Shown: positions 17,092 through 25,693, counted from the stretch's first letter. The stretch is 54,810 nt of DNA from Lentilactobacillus kefiri (GCF_007989105.1 NZ_BJVK01000015.1:1-54810); one strand, 5' to 3'. Made by a program: numbers and translations. Notes: generated from the sequence alone by a model not told the origin.

Positions 17092-17104
17092 ATATCCGAA
17101 CTAT
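17092..17104 (+). promoter_or_regulatory. PurBox (PurR operator)
   Basis: ATATCCGAACTAT matches the published PurBox consensus AWWWCCGAACWWT at all 13 positions. It lies just downstream of the predicted transcription start. Weaker inverted relatives are TTACGGATAAT within the promoter spacer and a TTCG-containing tract at 17030-17041. It implies purine-responsive control of the permease. Confidence 0.75.
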
Positions 17105-17119
17105 AGAAGGAGCTATTAT

Positions 17120-18430
17120 ATGTTAAATTCAATTGCTAAGTATTTCGAGTTCGATGAGCGCCATACGAATTTTCGTACGGAAATCATCGCCGGAATTACG
17201 ACGTTTGTATCAATGGTTTACATTCTGTTCGTTAACCCCAACGTGCTTGGGGTAAGTGGAATGGATAAGGGTGCCGTCTTCACTGCGACTGCCTTTGCTT
17301 CTGCATTTGGCTGTTTCATGATGGGCTTTATTGCCAACTACCCAATTGCTATTTCAGCCAGCTTGGGAATCAACGCCTTCTTTGCCTATTCAGTTGTTAT
17401 CGGCATGAAGGTCTCCTGGCAGACTGCCTTGGCCGGTGTCTTCGTTGCGTCAGTCATCTTTATGATTTTGACCGCATTGAAGCTTCGTGAAAAGATCATC
17501 GATTCAATTCCAGCCGATTTGAAAGCTGCCATCGGTGGTGGTATCGGGCTGTTCATTGCCTTTATCGGATTAAGTGATGGTGGATTGGTTCAAGCTAACA
17601 AAGATACCCTTGTCAGCTTGGGTTCCCTTCACGTTGGAACAACTTGGCTGACCATCTTCGGCCTGTTAATCACCGTTATCTTAATGAGTATGCGAGTACC
17701 AGGTGCAATCTTCATCGGAATGGTTTTAAACGCCATCCTGGGAATGTCCACTGGCCTGATTCCGTTACCACACCAATGGGTTTCATCAATTCCAAGCTTG
17801 AAACCAACCTTTGGTGTTGCATTGTCACACATTGGTGATATCAATTCTGTTCAATTAATCGTTGTTGTCCTAACGTTCCTGTTGGTAACATTCTTTGATA
17901 CTGCCGGTACATTGGTTGGATTGGCTGAACAAGCCGGATTCATCAAGAATAACAAAATTCCTCGAATCGGTCATGCATTGATCGCCGATTCTTCAACCAT
18001 GCTGGTTGGTTCAGTTCTGGGAACTTCTCCAATGGGTGCCTTCGTTGAATCATCAGCCGGGATTGCTGTTGGTGGCCGAACTGGATTCACTGCCATCATC
18101 GTCGGAATCCTCTTCATCTTGGGAACCTTCTTCTCACCACTCTTGACGGTTATTACTAGTCAAGTTACTGCCCCAGCCTTGATTATCGTGGGTATTTTAA
18201 TGGCTCAAGCACTTAAAAATGTTCACTGGGAACAATTTGAAATTGCTGCCCCTGCATTCATTACCCTTGTCGGTATGCCATTAACTTACAGTATTGCTGA
18301 TGGTATTGCCCTTGGCTTCATTACCTACCCAATCACAATGATTGCAGCTCGTCGTGGCAAAGAAGTCAGTGCCATGATGTATGCCTTGGCGGTTGTGTTC
18401 GTGATCTTCTTGTGGATTTTAAATAATTAG
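17120..18430 (+). CDS. NCS2 family purine (guanine/hypoxanthine/adenine) permease, AzgA/PbuG type
   Basis: Polytopic membrane protein of 436 residues with about 13 hydrophobic segments. The NCS2 AzgA-subgroup features are the N-terminal EIIAGITTFVSMVYILFVNP, the substrate-region ISASLGINAFFAY, and VTFFDTAGTLVGLAEQAGF followed by ADSSTMLVGSVLGTSPMGAFVESSAG (broken here only by context). It imports nucleobases by proton symport. The start is ATG with GAAGGAGC upstream. It is monocistronic, preceded by a good promoter and a perfect PurBox, which independently supports a purine substrate. The exact base preference cannot be told. Confidence 0.93.
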   Translation: MLNSIAKYFEFDERHTNFRTEIIAGITTFVSMVYILFVNPNVLGVSGMDKGAVFTATAFASAFGCFMMGFIANYPIAISASLGINAFFAYSVVIGMKVSWQTALAGVFVASVIFMILTALKLREKIIDSIPADLKAAIGGGIGLFIAFIGLSDGGLVQANKDTLVSLGSLHVGTTWLTIFGLLITVILMSMRVPGAIFIGMVLNAILGMSTGLIPLPHQWVSSIPSLKPTFGVALSHIGDINSVQLIVVVLTFLLVTFFDTAGTLVGLAEQAGFIKNNKIPRIGHALIADSSTMLVGSVLGTSPMGAFVESSAGIAVGGRTGFTAIIVGILFILGTFFSPLLTVITSQVTAPALIIVGILMAQALKNVHWEQFEIAAPAFITLVGMPLTYSIADGIALGFITYPITMIAARRGKEVSAMMYALAVVFVIFLWILNN

Positions 18431-18431
18431 A

Positions 18432-18541
18432 GTGTGACAAGCAACGGGTGAGGCGGTGTGTAAGGCTGAAATGATTAAAATCCTGCTTTTGGATTTAAAT
18501 CATTTTGGTCTTACACGTTAGCCTCAGTTGCGTCGAAACAC
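18432..18541. repeat. Long imperfect inverted repeat (about 110 bp)
   Basis: The two halves pair almost end to end in register: GCAAC with TTGC, TGAGGC with GCCTCA, TGTAAG with CTTACA, and AAATGATTAAAATCC with GGATTTAAATCATTT (14 of 15), around a TGCTTTT apex. It directly follows the permease stop codon. It may act as terminator or as a dispersed palindromic element; no long T run follows. Confidence 0.6.
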
Positions 18542-18663
18542 GTTTCGGCAAAAAGAAAATAAAAACAAGGTAAGCCACCACCCCATTTTGACCTCAGCTC
18601 CCAAAAGCGGTAACCTATAAAGGTTGTTTAACAACTGAATATTTAACGAGGAAGGAATTTGTT

Positions 18664-19182
18664 ATGAATTCTAAGACTAATTTATTTGGCATCAGCAACG
18701 TTCGTGACCTCACGAAAGCTGCTGTTGTCGCTGCACTCTACATCGTTATCACGATGGTCTTTGCACCCTTGGCTTTTGGCCCAGTTCAGTTCCGCTTTTC
18801 AGAAGGCTTGAATAACCTTGCTGTCTTTAATAAGCGCTACGTTGTGGCGATCACGCTTGGATGTTTTATTTCGAACATGATGTCATCTCTTGGACCTCTG
18901 GACATGGTTGTGGGAACTGGTGAAACGTTGATTGCCCTTTTGACCATCAACATTGTCACCCGGTTCATCAAGTCACTGCCATTAAAGCTGGTTGCATCCG
19001 TTCTGATCGGAACCTTTTACATGTTCATCGTGGCCGGTGAAATTGCCTATCTCGGAAGTAACGCCTTTTGGCCAACCTTCTGGGGTGCCTACTTGACCAC
19101 TGGTATCGGTGAGTTTGTAACCATGACAATTGGTGCTGTACTGGTTTACATTATCAATGTGAAATATGATTTAAGTAAATAA
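18664..19182 (+). CDS. queT: QueT transporter family protein (queuosine precursor, ECF S component)
   Basis: Membrane protein of 172 residues with about five hydrophobic segments and the QueT/COG4708 pattern: TKAAVVAALYIVITMVFAPL, then GPVQFRFSEGLNNLAVFN (the Q-F-R-x-S-E signature), then LGCFISNMMSSLGPLDMVVG and the C-terminal FGAYLTTGIGEF-like segment. It is a substrate-binding component of energy-coupling-factor transporters thought to import queuosine precursors such as preQ1. A GAGGAAGG site precedes the ATG at 18664. The leader contains two small hairpins (AACC-TATA-AGGTT and GTTG-TTTAA-CAAC), but I could not fit a known preQ1 aptamer. Own terminator follows. Confidence 0.92.
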   Translation: MNSKTNLFGISNVRDLTKAAVVAALYIVITMVFAPLAFGPVQFRFSEGLNNLAVFNKRYVVAITLGCFISNMMSSLGPLDMVVGTGETLIALLTINIVTRFIKSLPLKLVASVLIGTFYMFIVAGEIAYLGSNAFWPTFWGAYLTTGIGEFVTMTIGAVLVYIINVKYDLSK

Positions 19183-19189
19183 ACAATCT

Positions 19190-19226
19190 AAACTGCAATC
19201 AGAAATTTCTGGTTGCGGTTTTTTCG
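19190..19226 (+). terminator. Terminator after queT
   Basis: Stem AACTGCAATCAG / CTGGTTGCGGTT with an AAATTT loop followed by TTTT. Confidence 0.85.
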
Positions 19227-19311
19227 TCTATTCAAATAATTTACCTTCTATAAAAAATCAACTAAAATGTACCTGTGAACACAATCACAATTATGTTTGG
19301 AGGGGTTCAAT

Positions 19312-20412
19312 ATGAAAGAATTATTTGCAAGTCCCAATACCTATATCCAAGGTCCCGGCGAGCTGTTTAACAGCGCCGAATATATTGAAAAATATGGTAC
19401 GAAAGTGCTCTTGCTTTCCGATCCAACAGTTTTAAAGATTGTTGGGAATGACTTTATTGACTATCTTAAAAATAATGACTTTGACGTCACCCTGGCACAG
19501 TTTAAGGGTGAAGCCTCCAACTCCGAGATTAACCGGGTAACCGCAATTGGTGAATCCAATGAAGATCAGATCATCATCGGATTGGGTGGTGGTAAGACTG
19601 CCGATTCAGCCAAAGCGATTGCCGACAACTTGGACATCGCTGTCATGATTGCCCCAACCATTGCCTCAACCGACGCGCCTTGCTCCCGTCTCTCAGTTAT
19701 CTACACGGAAGACGGTGCCTTTGACCACTATCGTTTCTATAAGAAGAATCCTGAAATTGTCCTATTGGATACAAAGGTAATTGCTGGCGGTCCGGTTCAC
19801 CTTCTAATCTCAGGGATTGCAGATGCCTTGGCAACCAATGTTGAAGCGACTGATGTCCGGGCAGCCAATGCCGACAACATGTTAAACGCCAAGCAAACCA
19901 TCGTTGCCGGCTCAATTGGTCAAGCTTGCGAGGACAATCTGTTTGAATACGCAGACTTGGCAATTGCCGCCAATAAGGCCCACGTTGCGACGCCAGCACT
20001 GGAACGCATCGTTGAAGCCAACACTCTTTTAAGTGGCTTAGGCTTCGAAAGCGGCGGTTTAGCAGCCGCTCACGCCATTCACAACGGGTTTACCGCGTTG
20101 ACCGGTGATATTCATCATCTCACTCACGGTGAAAAAGTTGCCTACGGGACTTTGGTTGAATTGATTTTAGACAACAGCGACCACGCCCGATTTGAAAAGT
20201 TCTTAAAATTCGATCTCAAATTAGGACTGCCAACGACGTTAGCTGATCTTCATTTAGGAGCAGCCTCAGACGAAGACTTGATGAAAGTTGCTACTCAGGC
20301 CTGCGATAAGAACGACACGATGGACTGTATGCCAATTGACATCACACCTGAAGATGTTTTCGCAGCGATCAAAGCAGTTGATGAATACAGTAAAGATTTT
20401 CAAAATAAATAA
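19312..20412 (+). CDS. gldA: Glycerol dehydrogenase (iron/zinc-containing alcohol dehydrogenase family)
   Basis: Protein of 366 residues, oxidising glycerol to dihydroxyacetone with NAD (or running in reverse). The NAD-binding segment is IIIGLGGGKTADSAKAIAD and the nicotinamide/substrate region is APTIASTDAPCSRLSVIY. The metal ligands are an Asp in SGIADALATNVEA and two His in LAAAHAIHNGF and LTHGEKVAYG, all present. The ATG at 19312 follows TTGGAGGGG at a good distance; an in-frame TTG at 19297 lies inside that site and is rejected. It is monocistronic, with a convergent terminator shared with a leftward RNA. It would suit glycerol use or NAD recycling in a heterofermenter. Confidence 0.95.
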   Translation: MKELFASPNTYIQGPGELFNSAEYIEKYGTKVLLLSDPTVLKIVGNDFIDYLKNNDFDVTLAQFKGEASNSEINRVTAIGESNEDQIIIGLGGGKTADSAKAIADNLDIAVMIAPTIASTDAPCSRLSVIYTEDGAFDHYRFYKKNPEIVLLDTKVIAGGPVHLLISGIADALATNVEATDVRAANADNMLNAKQTIVAGSIGQACEDNLFEYADLAIAANKAHVATPALERIVEANTLLSGLGFESGGLAAAHAIHNGFTALTGDIHHLTHGEKVAYGTLVELILDNSDHARFEKFLKFDLKLGLPTTLADLHLGAASDEDLMKVATQACDKNDTMDCMPIDITPEDVFAAIKAVDEYSKDFQNK

Positions 20413-20420
20413 TTTGACAC

Positions 20421-20462
20421 AAAAAAGGATCCCATCGCCCTCTGAGTGATGAGATCCCTTTC
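20421..20462. terminator. Terminator shared by gldA and leftward RNA
   Basis: Stem GGATCCCATC / GATGAGATCC with flanking AAAAAA on the left and CCCTTTCT on the right. The minus-strand version ends in six T and is the better terminator. Confidence 0.8.
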
Positions 20463-20650
20463 TGATACATATACAATTGAAAGGCATGCGAACCAATCAT
20501 TGACCAATTCATGGTCGGTATTTTTTCTCGTTAATATCTTCTGCAGGGTGGACCGGCAGACTACTCGGATCTAAGCACGCTGACTTAGCACCTACATTAT
20601 TTTCGGATGTCCCTCGTCTGTCTTGCAGGTGATTAGTTCATTCACCTTTC
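20424..20650 (-). ncRNA. Candidate non-coding RNA, about 230 nt (possibly 6S-like)
   Basis: A very good leftward promoter and a strong terminator enclose a non-coding stretch. On the minus strand GTGAAAGGTGA opens the RNA, CAGAC pairs with GTCTG, CTGCA with TGCAG, and an apical hairpin CTAAG-tcagcgtg-CTTAG is followed by ATCCGAG. The overall stem with large internal bubble, and the G-C-G-T-G-C-T plus T-C-C-G-A-G segment, recall 6S RNA, but the match is too loose to name it. No reading frame with a ribosome binding site is present. Confidence 0.5.
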
Positions 20651-20656
20651 ACTATT

Positions 20657-20685
20657 ATTATATGATGTATTAGCTGAATGTACAA
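20657..20685 (-). promoter_or_regulatory. Strong promoter of the leftward ncRNA
   Basis: Minus strand TTGTAC (20680-20685), 17-base spacer, TATAAT (20657-20662), placed just after the stop codon of the alarmone synthetase gene. Confidence 0.75.
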
Positions 20686-20702
20686 CCAAATCGACCCACA
20701 AA

Positions 20703-21389
20703 TCAGCCTTGGAGATCTTCAAAAATTGCCTGCATTTTAGTTTCAATATTGTAGAGCTCACCAGCGTATTCTTTTAAATTACCAGCGTGCTCATCAACCT
20801 TTTCTTTTGGAACGTTTGTCTTATATCTCAACTTGTGCTCCAAGCTGGCCCACATATCCATTCCGATTGTGCGTAGCTGGACTTCAACTGGAACGTCAAA
20901 GACACCGTTGGACTGAAAGACCGGTACTGATACAACCAAGTGCAGGCTGCGATAACCACTTGGCTTGGGGTTTTTAATATAGTCTTTTCGCTTTAACAAG
21001 GTGACATCGGACTGCTGAGTCAAAGCACTCTCAACCCGATAAACATCATCAATATAATTGGTGATCACCCGAATGCCACCGATGTCTTGGATATTCTTTC
21101 GGATGGTATCCAAGTCCATGGACAATCCTTTTTTGACAACTTTCCCTGCAAGGCTGCGGACACTCTTCATCCGCTCTTCCATGTGGTGAATGGGATTATG
21201 GTCATAATTCATCGAATACTCATCATCCAGATTTTCAAGCTTTGTTCCAATCTCATTAACACCGGAATGACGCAGCTGGTACAGCTGGGCAAGTTCTTTT
21301 AAATTTTCAACTTGGCCTTCAAAGGGTGATCCCTTGAGATCATTCGTTATTTGTTTAATATCGACAAAATTGTTTCGTTCCAATATCAT
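20703..21389 (-). CDS. relP: Small alarmone synthetase (GTP pyrophosphokinase), RelP-like
   Basis: Single-domain RelA/SpoT synthetase of 228 residues without HD hydrolase or TGS domains. It makes (p)ppGpp from ATP and GTP/GDP in stress. Motifs are YDHNPIHHMEERMKSV, NIQDIGGIRVITNYIDDVYRV, RKDYIKNPKPSGYRSLHLVV (G-loop region with the substrate-contacting Y-R-S) and EVQLRTIGMDMWASLEHKLRYK (catalytic Glu). The DYIxxPKPxGYRSLHL pattern and the HNPI segment resemble Bacillus YwaC (RelP) more than YjbM (RelQ). It lies 18 bp behind cardiolipin synthase in one likely operon. Confidence 0.9.
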   Translation of the reverse strand: MILERNNFVDIKQITNDLKGSPFEGQVENLKELAQLYQLRHSGVNEIGTKLENLDDEYSMNYDHNPIHHMEERMKSVRSLAGKVVKKGLSMDLDTIRKNIQDIGGIRVITNYIDDVYRVESALTQQSDVTLLKRKDYIKNPKPSGYRSLHLVVSVPVFQSNGVFDVPVEVQLRTIGMDMWASLEHKLRYKTNVPKEKVDEHAGNLKEYAGELYNIETKMQAIFEDLQG

Positions 21390-21407
21390 TTTTTGTTCCT
21401 CTAATCA

Positions 21408-22868
21408 TTATAAAATTGGCGACAACAGCCGACTGAACGTTTGCTTAAACTTCAGCCAAAGTGACTGTTTCTCAAACATTTCCGGTGTCTGCAGCTCACT
21501 AACATCAATGTCATTCAAATAAATGTCACGTAAATCCGTTGAGAACTTCCGATCATAAATAAATGAATTAATTTCAAAATTGAGTTTAAAGCTCCGATAA
21601 TCCAAGTTGGCAGAACCAACCGAAGCGATTTTGTCATCAATGACCATGGTTTTGGCATGTAAGAAGCCGTTGTTGTAATAATAGATTTTGACGCCTTCTT
21701 CAGCTAACTGACGGGCATAGTATTGCGTTGCCCGGTAGACAAACGGGTGATCCGGCATACTTGGCACCATAATTCGGACGTCAACGCCTGACATTGCGGC
21801 AATCCGCAAGGCATCCATGACACTATCGTCTGGAATCAGGTATGGGGATTGAATCCAGCAGTATCTTTTGGCCATCGTAATCAGCTTGATATAGCCCATC
21901 TTGATCTGCTGTAAATCGGAATCCGGACCACTGGAAACAATCTGCATGTTCACATTTCCCTTAGTCGTTGTAACTGGGAAGTACTTGGCTTCAACCTGGT
22001 CCTCATCGATTTGATCCCGCGGACTTGTTGCATTCCAATCAAGGATAAATCGTGCTTGAAGACCGAAGACGCCGGACCCGATAATTCGAATATGAGTATC
22101 ACGCCAATTGCCAAACTTTTTCTTGCGGCCAAGGTACTGGTCGCCAATGTTAAACCCACCAGTGTAGCCGATGGTTCCGTCAATCACAATAATCTTTCTA
22201 TGGTCACGAAAGTTAATACGGAAATCCAAAAGAACTGAGCGGGTATTCAAGAATGGAAAGGCTTTGCCGCCGGCATCAACCAACGGCTGGAAAAACTTCC
22301 GGGTTGTTCCCATTGATCCCCATGAATCATAGATGACCCGGACCTCAACCCCTTCACGGGCCTTTTGGACAAGCAGATTTAAAATCTCATTTCCAATCTT
22401 ATCGTTGTAAAAAGTGTAGAATTCAATATGGATGCTTTTCTTGGCAGCTTCAATGTCACCAATCACTTTATGAAAGAGAGCGTTGCCCCCGGTAAAGATA
22501 TGAACTTTGTTCTGCCGTGACAAAAATGCATGGTCGGTTGTCATGAACATATCAACGGCTGTTCTGGCATCACTAACGACTTCATCAGCTGGTGTTTTGT
22601 TATCATGCCCCAACTGACCACGTTGCTCTTTAAGACGTTCATCAAGCTGCATTTGAACGTGTTTATGTAATTTAAATAATCTGTTCTTTGGCAGTTTTCG
22701 GCCAAGAAAGGCGTAGGCAATAAAACCGACCAGCGGTAAAAATACCAGCACCAAAAGCCAAGCCCAAATTGCTGCGATATCGCGTTTCTCCCTGAACACG
22801 GTAAAAATCGCCAGGATGGCGTTAATTACAACTATGATATTAAAAATCATTGACCAATCAATGTTCAT
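21408..22868 (-). CDS. cls: Cardiolipin synthase
   Basis: Membrane-bound phospholipase D-superfamily enzyme of 486 residues that condenses two phosphatidylglycerols to cardiolipin and glycerol. Two N-terminal hydrophobic segments (about residues 6-24 and 32-54) anchor it. The two HKD motifs are intact: HRKIIVIDGTIGYTGGFN (His223) and HAKTMVIDDKIASVGSANLD (near residue 400). Start ATG with GGGAGGAAAA upstream. It is first of a two-gene transcript with the alarmone synthetase, and divergent from a small membrane protein gene. Assignment is firm. Confidence 0.95.
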   Translation of the reverse strand: MNIDWSMIFNIIVVINAILAIFTVFREKRDIAAIWAWLLVLVFLPLVGFIAYAFLGRKLPKNRLFKLHKHVQMQLDERLKEQRGQLGHDNKTPADEVVSDARTAVDMFMTTDHAFLSRQNKVHIFTGGNALFHKVIGDIEAAKKSIHIEFYTFYNDKIGNEILNLLVQKAREGVEVRVIYDSWGSMGTTRKFFQPLVDAGGKAFPFLNTRSVLLDFRINFRDHRKIIVIDGTIGYTGGFNIGDQYLGRKKKFGNWRDTHIRIIGSGVFGLQARFILDWNATSPRDQIDEDQVEAKYFPVTTTKGNVNMQIVSSGPDSDLQQIKMGYIKLITMAKRYCWIQSPYLIPDDSVMDALRIAAMSGVDVRIMVPSMPDHPFVYRATQYYARQLAEEGVKIYYYNNGFLHAKTMVIDDKIASVGSANLDYRSFKLNFEINSFIYDRKFSTDLRDIYLNDIDVSELQTPEMFEKQSLWLKFKQTFSRLLSPIL

Positions 22869-22945
22869 TTTTTCCTCCCGATAACCTGTTTTAGGCTAAA
22901 ATAAGAATGCATACTGTAAGTATACTAGAAAGAAGCGGAAATATT

Positions 22946-23095
22946 ATGGATTTATCGAATTTTTTTGTAGTGGGAATTCATGGTTTTCACTCCATATTCT
23001 TTTTTCATTTAATTTTTAGAGAACAGCCGATCCTTGGATTTGGGCTGATCTTGGCAATTGTTTTATATCTTATTTATCGAAAAATGAACCGTTAG
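22946..23095 (+). CDS. Small membrane protein, 49 residues
   Basis: Begins MDLSNFFVVGIHG, with a hydrophobic, Phe-rich stretch FHSIFFFHLIF and a second helix GFGLILAIVLYLIYRK ending in basic residues (RKMNR). The ATG at 22946 is used because a purine-rich AGAAAGAAGCGGA precedes it; a further upstream in-frame ATG has no such site. A TATACT hexamer lies just upstream. It is 35 bp before the drug exporter, possibly co-transcribed. No family recognised; the reality of the gene is likely but not certain. Confidence 0.5.
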   Translation: MDLSNFFVVGIHGFHSIFFFHLIFREQPILGFGLILAIVLYLIYRKMNR

Positions 23096-23130
23096 CAATT
23101 ATTCAAAAACTTATTCAAAGGAAGTTAGTA

Positions 23131-24705
23131 ATGGAAAAGAAAAAGAAAATCGACCGTTGGATTGCCCTCACTGCGATGGGCCTCGGTGTGTTTATGGGAC
23201 TGCTTGACGTTACCGTCGTCAACGTTGCCCTCCCAACAATGGCAAGAGGATTTAAAACAACTTTTACGGATCTGCAGTGGGTCTTAAACGCCTACACGCT
23301 GGTCTATGCGGTCACTTTAATGATTATGTCCAAATTGGGCGATATGTATGGCCGGAAGAAAATTTTCCTGGGATCACTCATCTTATTCGTCGTTGCATCG
23401 GCAATCAACGGAATGGCCCCCAGCCTATTCATCCTCGACATTGGCCGTGGGGTTCAGGCAATTGGTGGTGCCGGTATGATGTCACTCTCAATGGCCCTGG
23501 TTGCATCGAACTTTTCAGGTAAGGAACGGGGATTGGCACTGGGTATTCTGGGTTCAATCATTGGTGTTTCATCAGCCTCCGGTCCGCTGATCGGTGGTTA
23601 CCTGGTCGAACATTTTGGCTGGCCGGCAATCTTCTTTGTAAACGTCCCATTTGGGATCATCGCGGTTTTTCTAACCGTCGTTTACGTACGGGAAACTCCA
23701 AGCTATGGTAAGAATCATAAAATTGATTTGGTCGGCATGATTCTCTCAGCTATCGGACTTTTCGCTGTCATTTATGGTTTGATTGTCAAAGAAGGCCATC
23801 CTCACTGGGCTTGGACGGATGCCCGGGTCAGCGGCCTGCTGATTAGTGGAATTGTCGTTATGATCGTCTTCGTCTTTGTCGAAATGCGCGTGGAAGATCC
23901 GATGATTGATATTAAGATGTTCAAACGCCCCCATTTTCTGGGAACCATCATCGTTGCCTTTGCTTTAGGATCAGGGATTTACGCCTACAACGCATTTCTG
24001 ACCGCGCTGATGCAGAACTACATCGGTTATTCAGCCGTTCAAACTGGGGTTCGACAATTGACAATTAGTGCCTGGTCACTGGTTCTCGGACCAGTTGCCG
24101 GAATCTTAAGTTCCAGATATTCCAAGAAATGGATGATCGTCGGCAGCATGGTCATTGGTGGTATCGGCTTCTTCCTAATGGCCAATGCCATCAGCCCAGT
24201 AGTGACATTCGTTGAACTTTGGCCCGGCATGGTTTTGATGGGGCTTGCCAACGGAATGGTCAACCCACTTCTGAATACTGCCGGAATGGAAGGAACTTTG
24301 CCTCAAGATATGGGGATGGTATCCGGGTTGCTTAACGTTTTCAGGCAATTTGGAACAACGGTTGGTGTTGTTGGCCTGGGACTCATTCAGGATGCGCAAT
24401 TTGAAAATCATTTGAATGCTCGAATGCCCAGCTTGGAAATGCCGGCTAAAATTATGAATAACATCAAAGATGCCCTGGTAAACGCCGGCCCATTCTCCGG
24501 TCACACAATTGCATTTTCAAGCAGAATGGAACACGCCCCATTTGCCAAAGCACTCCAGAAAATCGTCATTCATGCGTATGATAATGGAATGGCAGCCGTC
24601 GCTGTCACATCAGGCGTCATTGTGATCGTTGGTGCCATTGGTGCCGCCTTCTTAATGAGAAGTTATGTGGATAGCGTCCACGTTGAAATCAAACAGAATA
24701 AATAA
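23131..24705 (+). CDS. MFS transporter, DHA2 family (EmrB/QacA-type, 14 TM)
   Basis: Drug:proton antiporter of 524 residues with about 14 hydrophobic segments. Diagnostic motifs are LDVTVVNVALPTMARGF (motif D1 of the 14-TM family), SKLGDMYGRKKIF (motif A, loop 2-3) and ALGILGSIIGVSSASGPLIGGYL (motif C region of exporters). Such proteins expel hydrophobic or cationic toxic compounds; substrate is unknown. AAAGGAAG precedes the ATG. The gene follows the small membrane protein gene by 35 bp and ends at a long hairpin terminator. No regulator gene of its own is adjacent. Confidence 0.93.
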   Translation: MEKKKKIDRWIALTAMGLGVFMGLLDVTVVNVALPTMARGFKTTFTDLQWVLNAYTLVYAVTLMIMSKLGDMYGRKKIFLGSLILFVVASAINGMAPSLFILDIGRGVQAIGGAGMMSLSMALVASNFSGKERGLALGILGSIIGVSSASGPLIGGYLVEHFGWPAIFFVNVPFGIIAVFLTVVYVRETPSYGKNHKIDLVGMILSAIGLFAVIYGLIVKEGHPHWAWTDARVSGLLISGIVVMIVFVFVEMRVEDPMIDIKMFKRPHFLGTIIVAFALGSGIYAYNAFLTALMQNYIGYSAVQTGVRQLTISAWSLVLGPVAGILSSRYSKKWMIVGSMVIGGIGFFLMANAISPVVTFVELWPGMVLMGLANGMVNPLLNTAGMEGTLPQDMGMVSGLLNVFRQFGTTVGVVGLGLIQDAQFENHLNARMPSLEMPAKIMNNIKDALVNAGPFSGHTIAFSSRMEHAPFAKALQKIVIHAYDNGMAAVAVTSGVIVIVGAIGAAFLMRSYVDSVHVEIKQNK

Positions 24706-24754
24706 CTTAAAACAGCTGAATGAAGGACGTTTCTGTTAAGTATCATTGGTCCAC

Positions 24755-24803
24755 AAAACGAGGCCGGGACAAAAGTGAATGCTTTTGCCTCGGCCTCGTT
24801 TTA
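24755..24803. terminator. Long GC-rich terminator hairpin (repeat type)
   Basis: Stem AAAACGAGGCCGGGACAAAAG / CTTTTGCCTCGGCCTCGTTTT type with a TGAATG loop. A related hairpin occurs at 34984-35015, sharing GCCGGGACAAAAG. It serves the drug exporter and possibly the convergent amidase gene. Confidence 0.85.
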
Positions 24804-24866
24804 TTGTCATTTGATATGATTTTTCGGAAACGCGCAACAACTCTGGAACCAAACCGCCTTCAATTA

Positions 24867-25652
24867 CTACCGATACAACTCCGGTCGGCGGTCTTCAAAT
24901 ACCGGCATGAATCCTCGAGCATCATCGGTTTCCTTAGTATCAATGGTAAATGTCTTTAATTGTGGCTGGTCATCCAACGTCAGAACTTCGTCACCCATTG
25001 GATTGTAAATGCCCGAGTGACCGCCAAATGCATTATCCGGATCACTGCCAACACGATTAACAGCCACAACAAAGCTTTGGTTTTCAATCGCTCTGGCAGC
25101 TAACAATCGTCGCCACTGGGGAATCCTTGACGTCGGCCATTCAGCTGGGACAAACAAGATCCGACTGTCATCCAGACTTAATGTCCGCAGCCACTCTGGA
25201 AAACGAATGTCGTAACAGATCACGCTGGCGGCGCTAACCCCTTTGATCTGAAAATGATCTTCCTCACAGCCGGCTGCCAAATACTCATCTTCGTGCATAA
25301 GGCCAAACAGGTGCACCTTATCATAGGATGTCAGCAGTTTGCCATCAGGTCCAAAAATATACGTGGTGTTGTAGAACGTATCATTTTTAGAGGTGGAAAC
25401 CGATCCGCCATGAATCGTTATCTGATATTTCTTTGCCAAGCTTGCAAGCAGCTTTTGAGTTCGCTCGCCATCCACATCAGCGACCTCATCCAACCTTGTT
25501 AAATCGTAGCCGGTATTCCACATCTCAGGGAAAACCACCATGTCGGCATCTTGTTCCGCCGCCTTTTGAACATTGGGTTCAATCTGCGAAAAGTTCGCGT
25601 CCGGATCGCCAAATTTAATATCAAGCTGTGCCAATGCAATTGTTATTTTCAT
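24867..25652 (-). CDS. Carbon-nitrogen family hydrolase (nitrilase/omega-amidase-like)
   Basis: Protein of 261 residues of the nitrilase superfamily. The catalytic triad is complete: Glu43 in FPEMWNTGYDL, Lys112 in YDKVHLFGLMHED and Cys146 in VICYDIRFPEW. Overall layout (VVFPEMW, HLF, CYDIRFPE, PAEWP) resembles YafV/MtnU/NIT2-like omega-amidases, which deaminate alpha-ketoglutaramate-type amides made by transaminases; that substrate is inferred only. The ATG at 25652 follows GGGGGAGA. It is transcribed leftwards behind the SemiSWEET gene, from which a terminator separates it. Confidence 0.9.
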   Translation of the reverse strand: MKITIALAQLDIKFGDPDANFSQIEPNVQKAAEQDADMVVFPEMWNTGYDLTRLDEVADVDGERTQKLLASLAKKYQITIHGGSVSTSKNDTFYNTTYIFGPDGKLLTSYDKVHLFGLMHEDEYLAAGCEEDHFQIKGVSAASVICYDIRFPEWLRTLSLDDSRILFVPAEWPTSRIPQWRRLLAARAIENQSFVVAVNRVGSDPDNAFGGHSGIYNPMGDEVLTLDDQPQLKTFTIDTKETDDARGFMPVFEDRRPELYR

Positions 25653-25693
25653 GTGACTGTCTCCCCCGTTTTTCCAAAATTATACAACAAAAA

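Noticed and set aside
18560-18663. preQ1 riboswitch before queT
   Set aside because: queT genes often have one, and GCGGTAACC is suggestive, but I could not build the P1 stem, pseudoknot and A-rich tail of class I, nor the class II layout.
20530-20560. T-box-like GGGTGGACCGGC on the plus strand
   Set aside because: It lacks the ACCGCG core, has no specifier stem and no downstream plus-strand gene. It is better explained as part of the leftward RNA.
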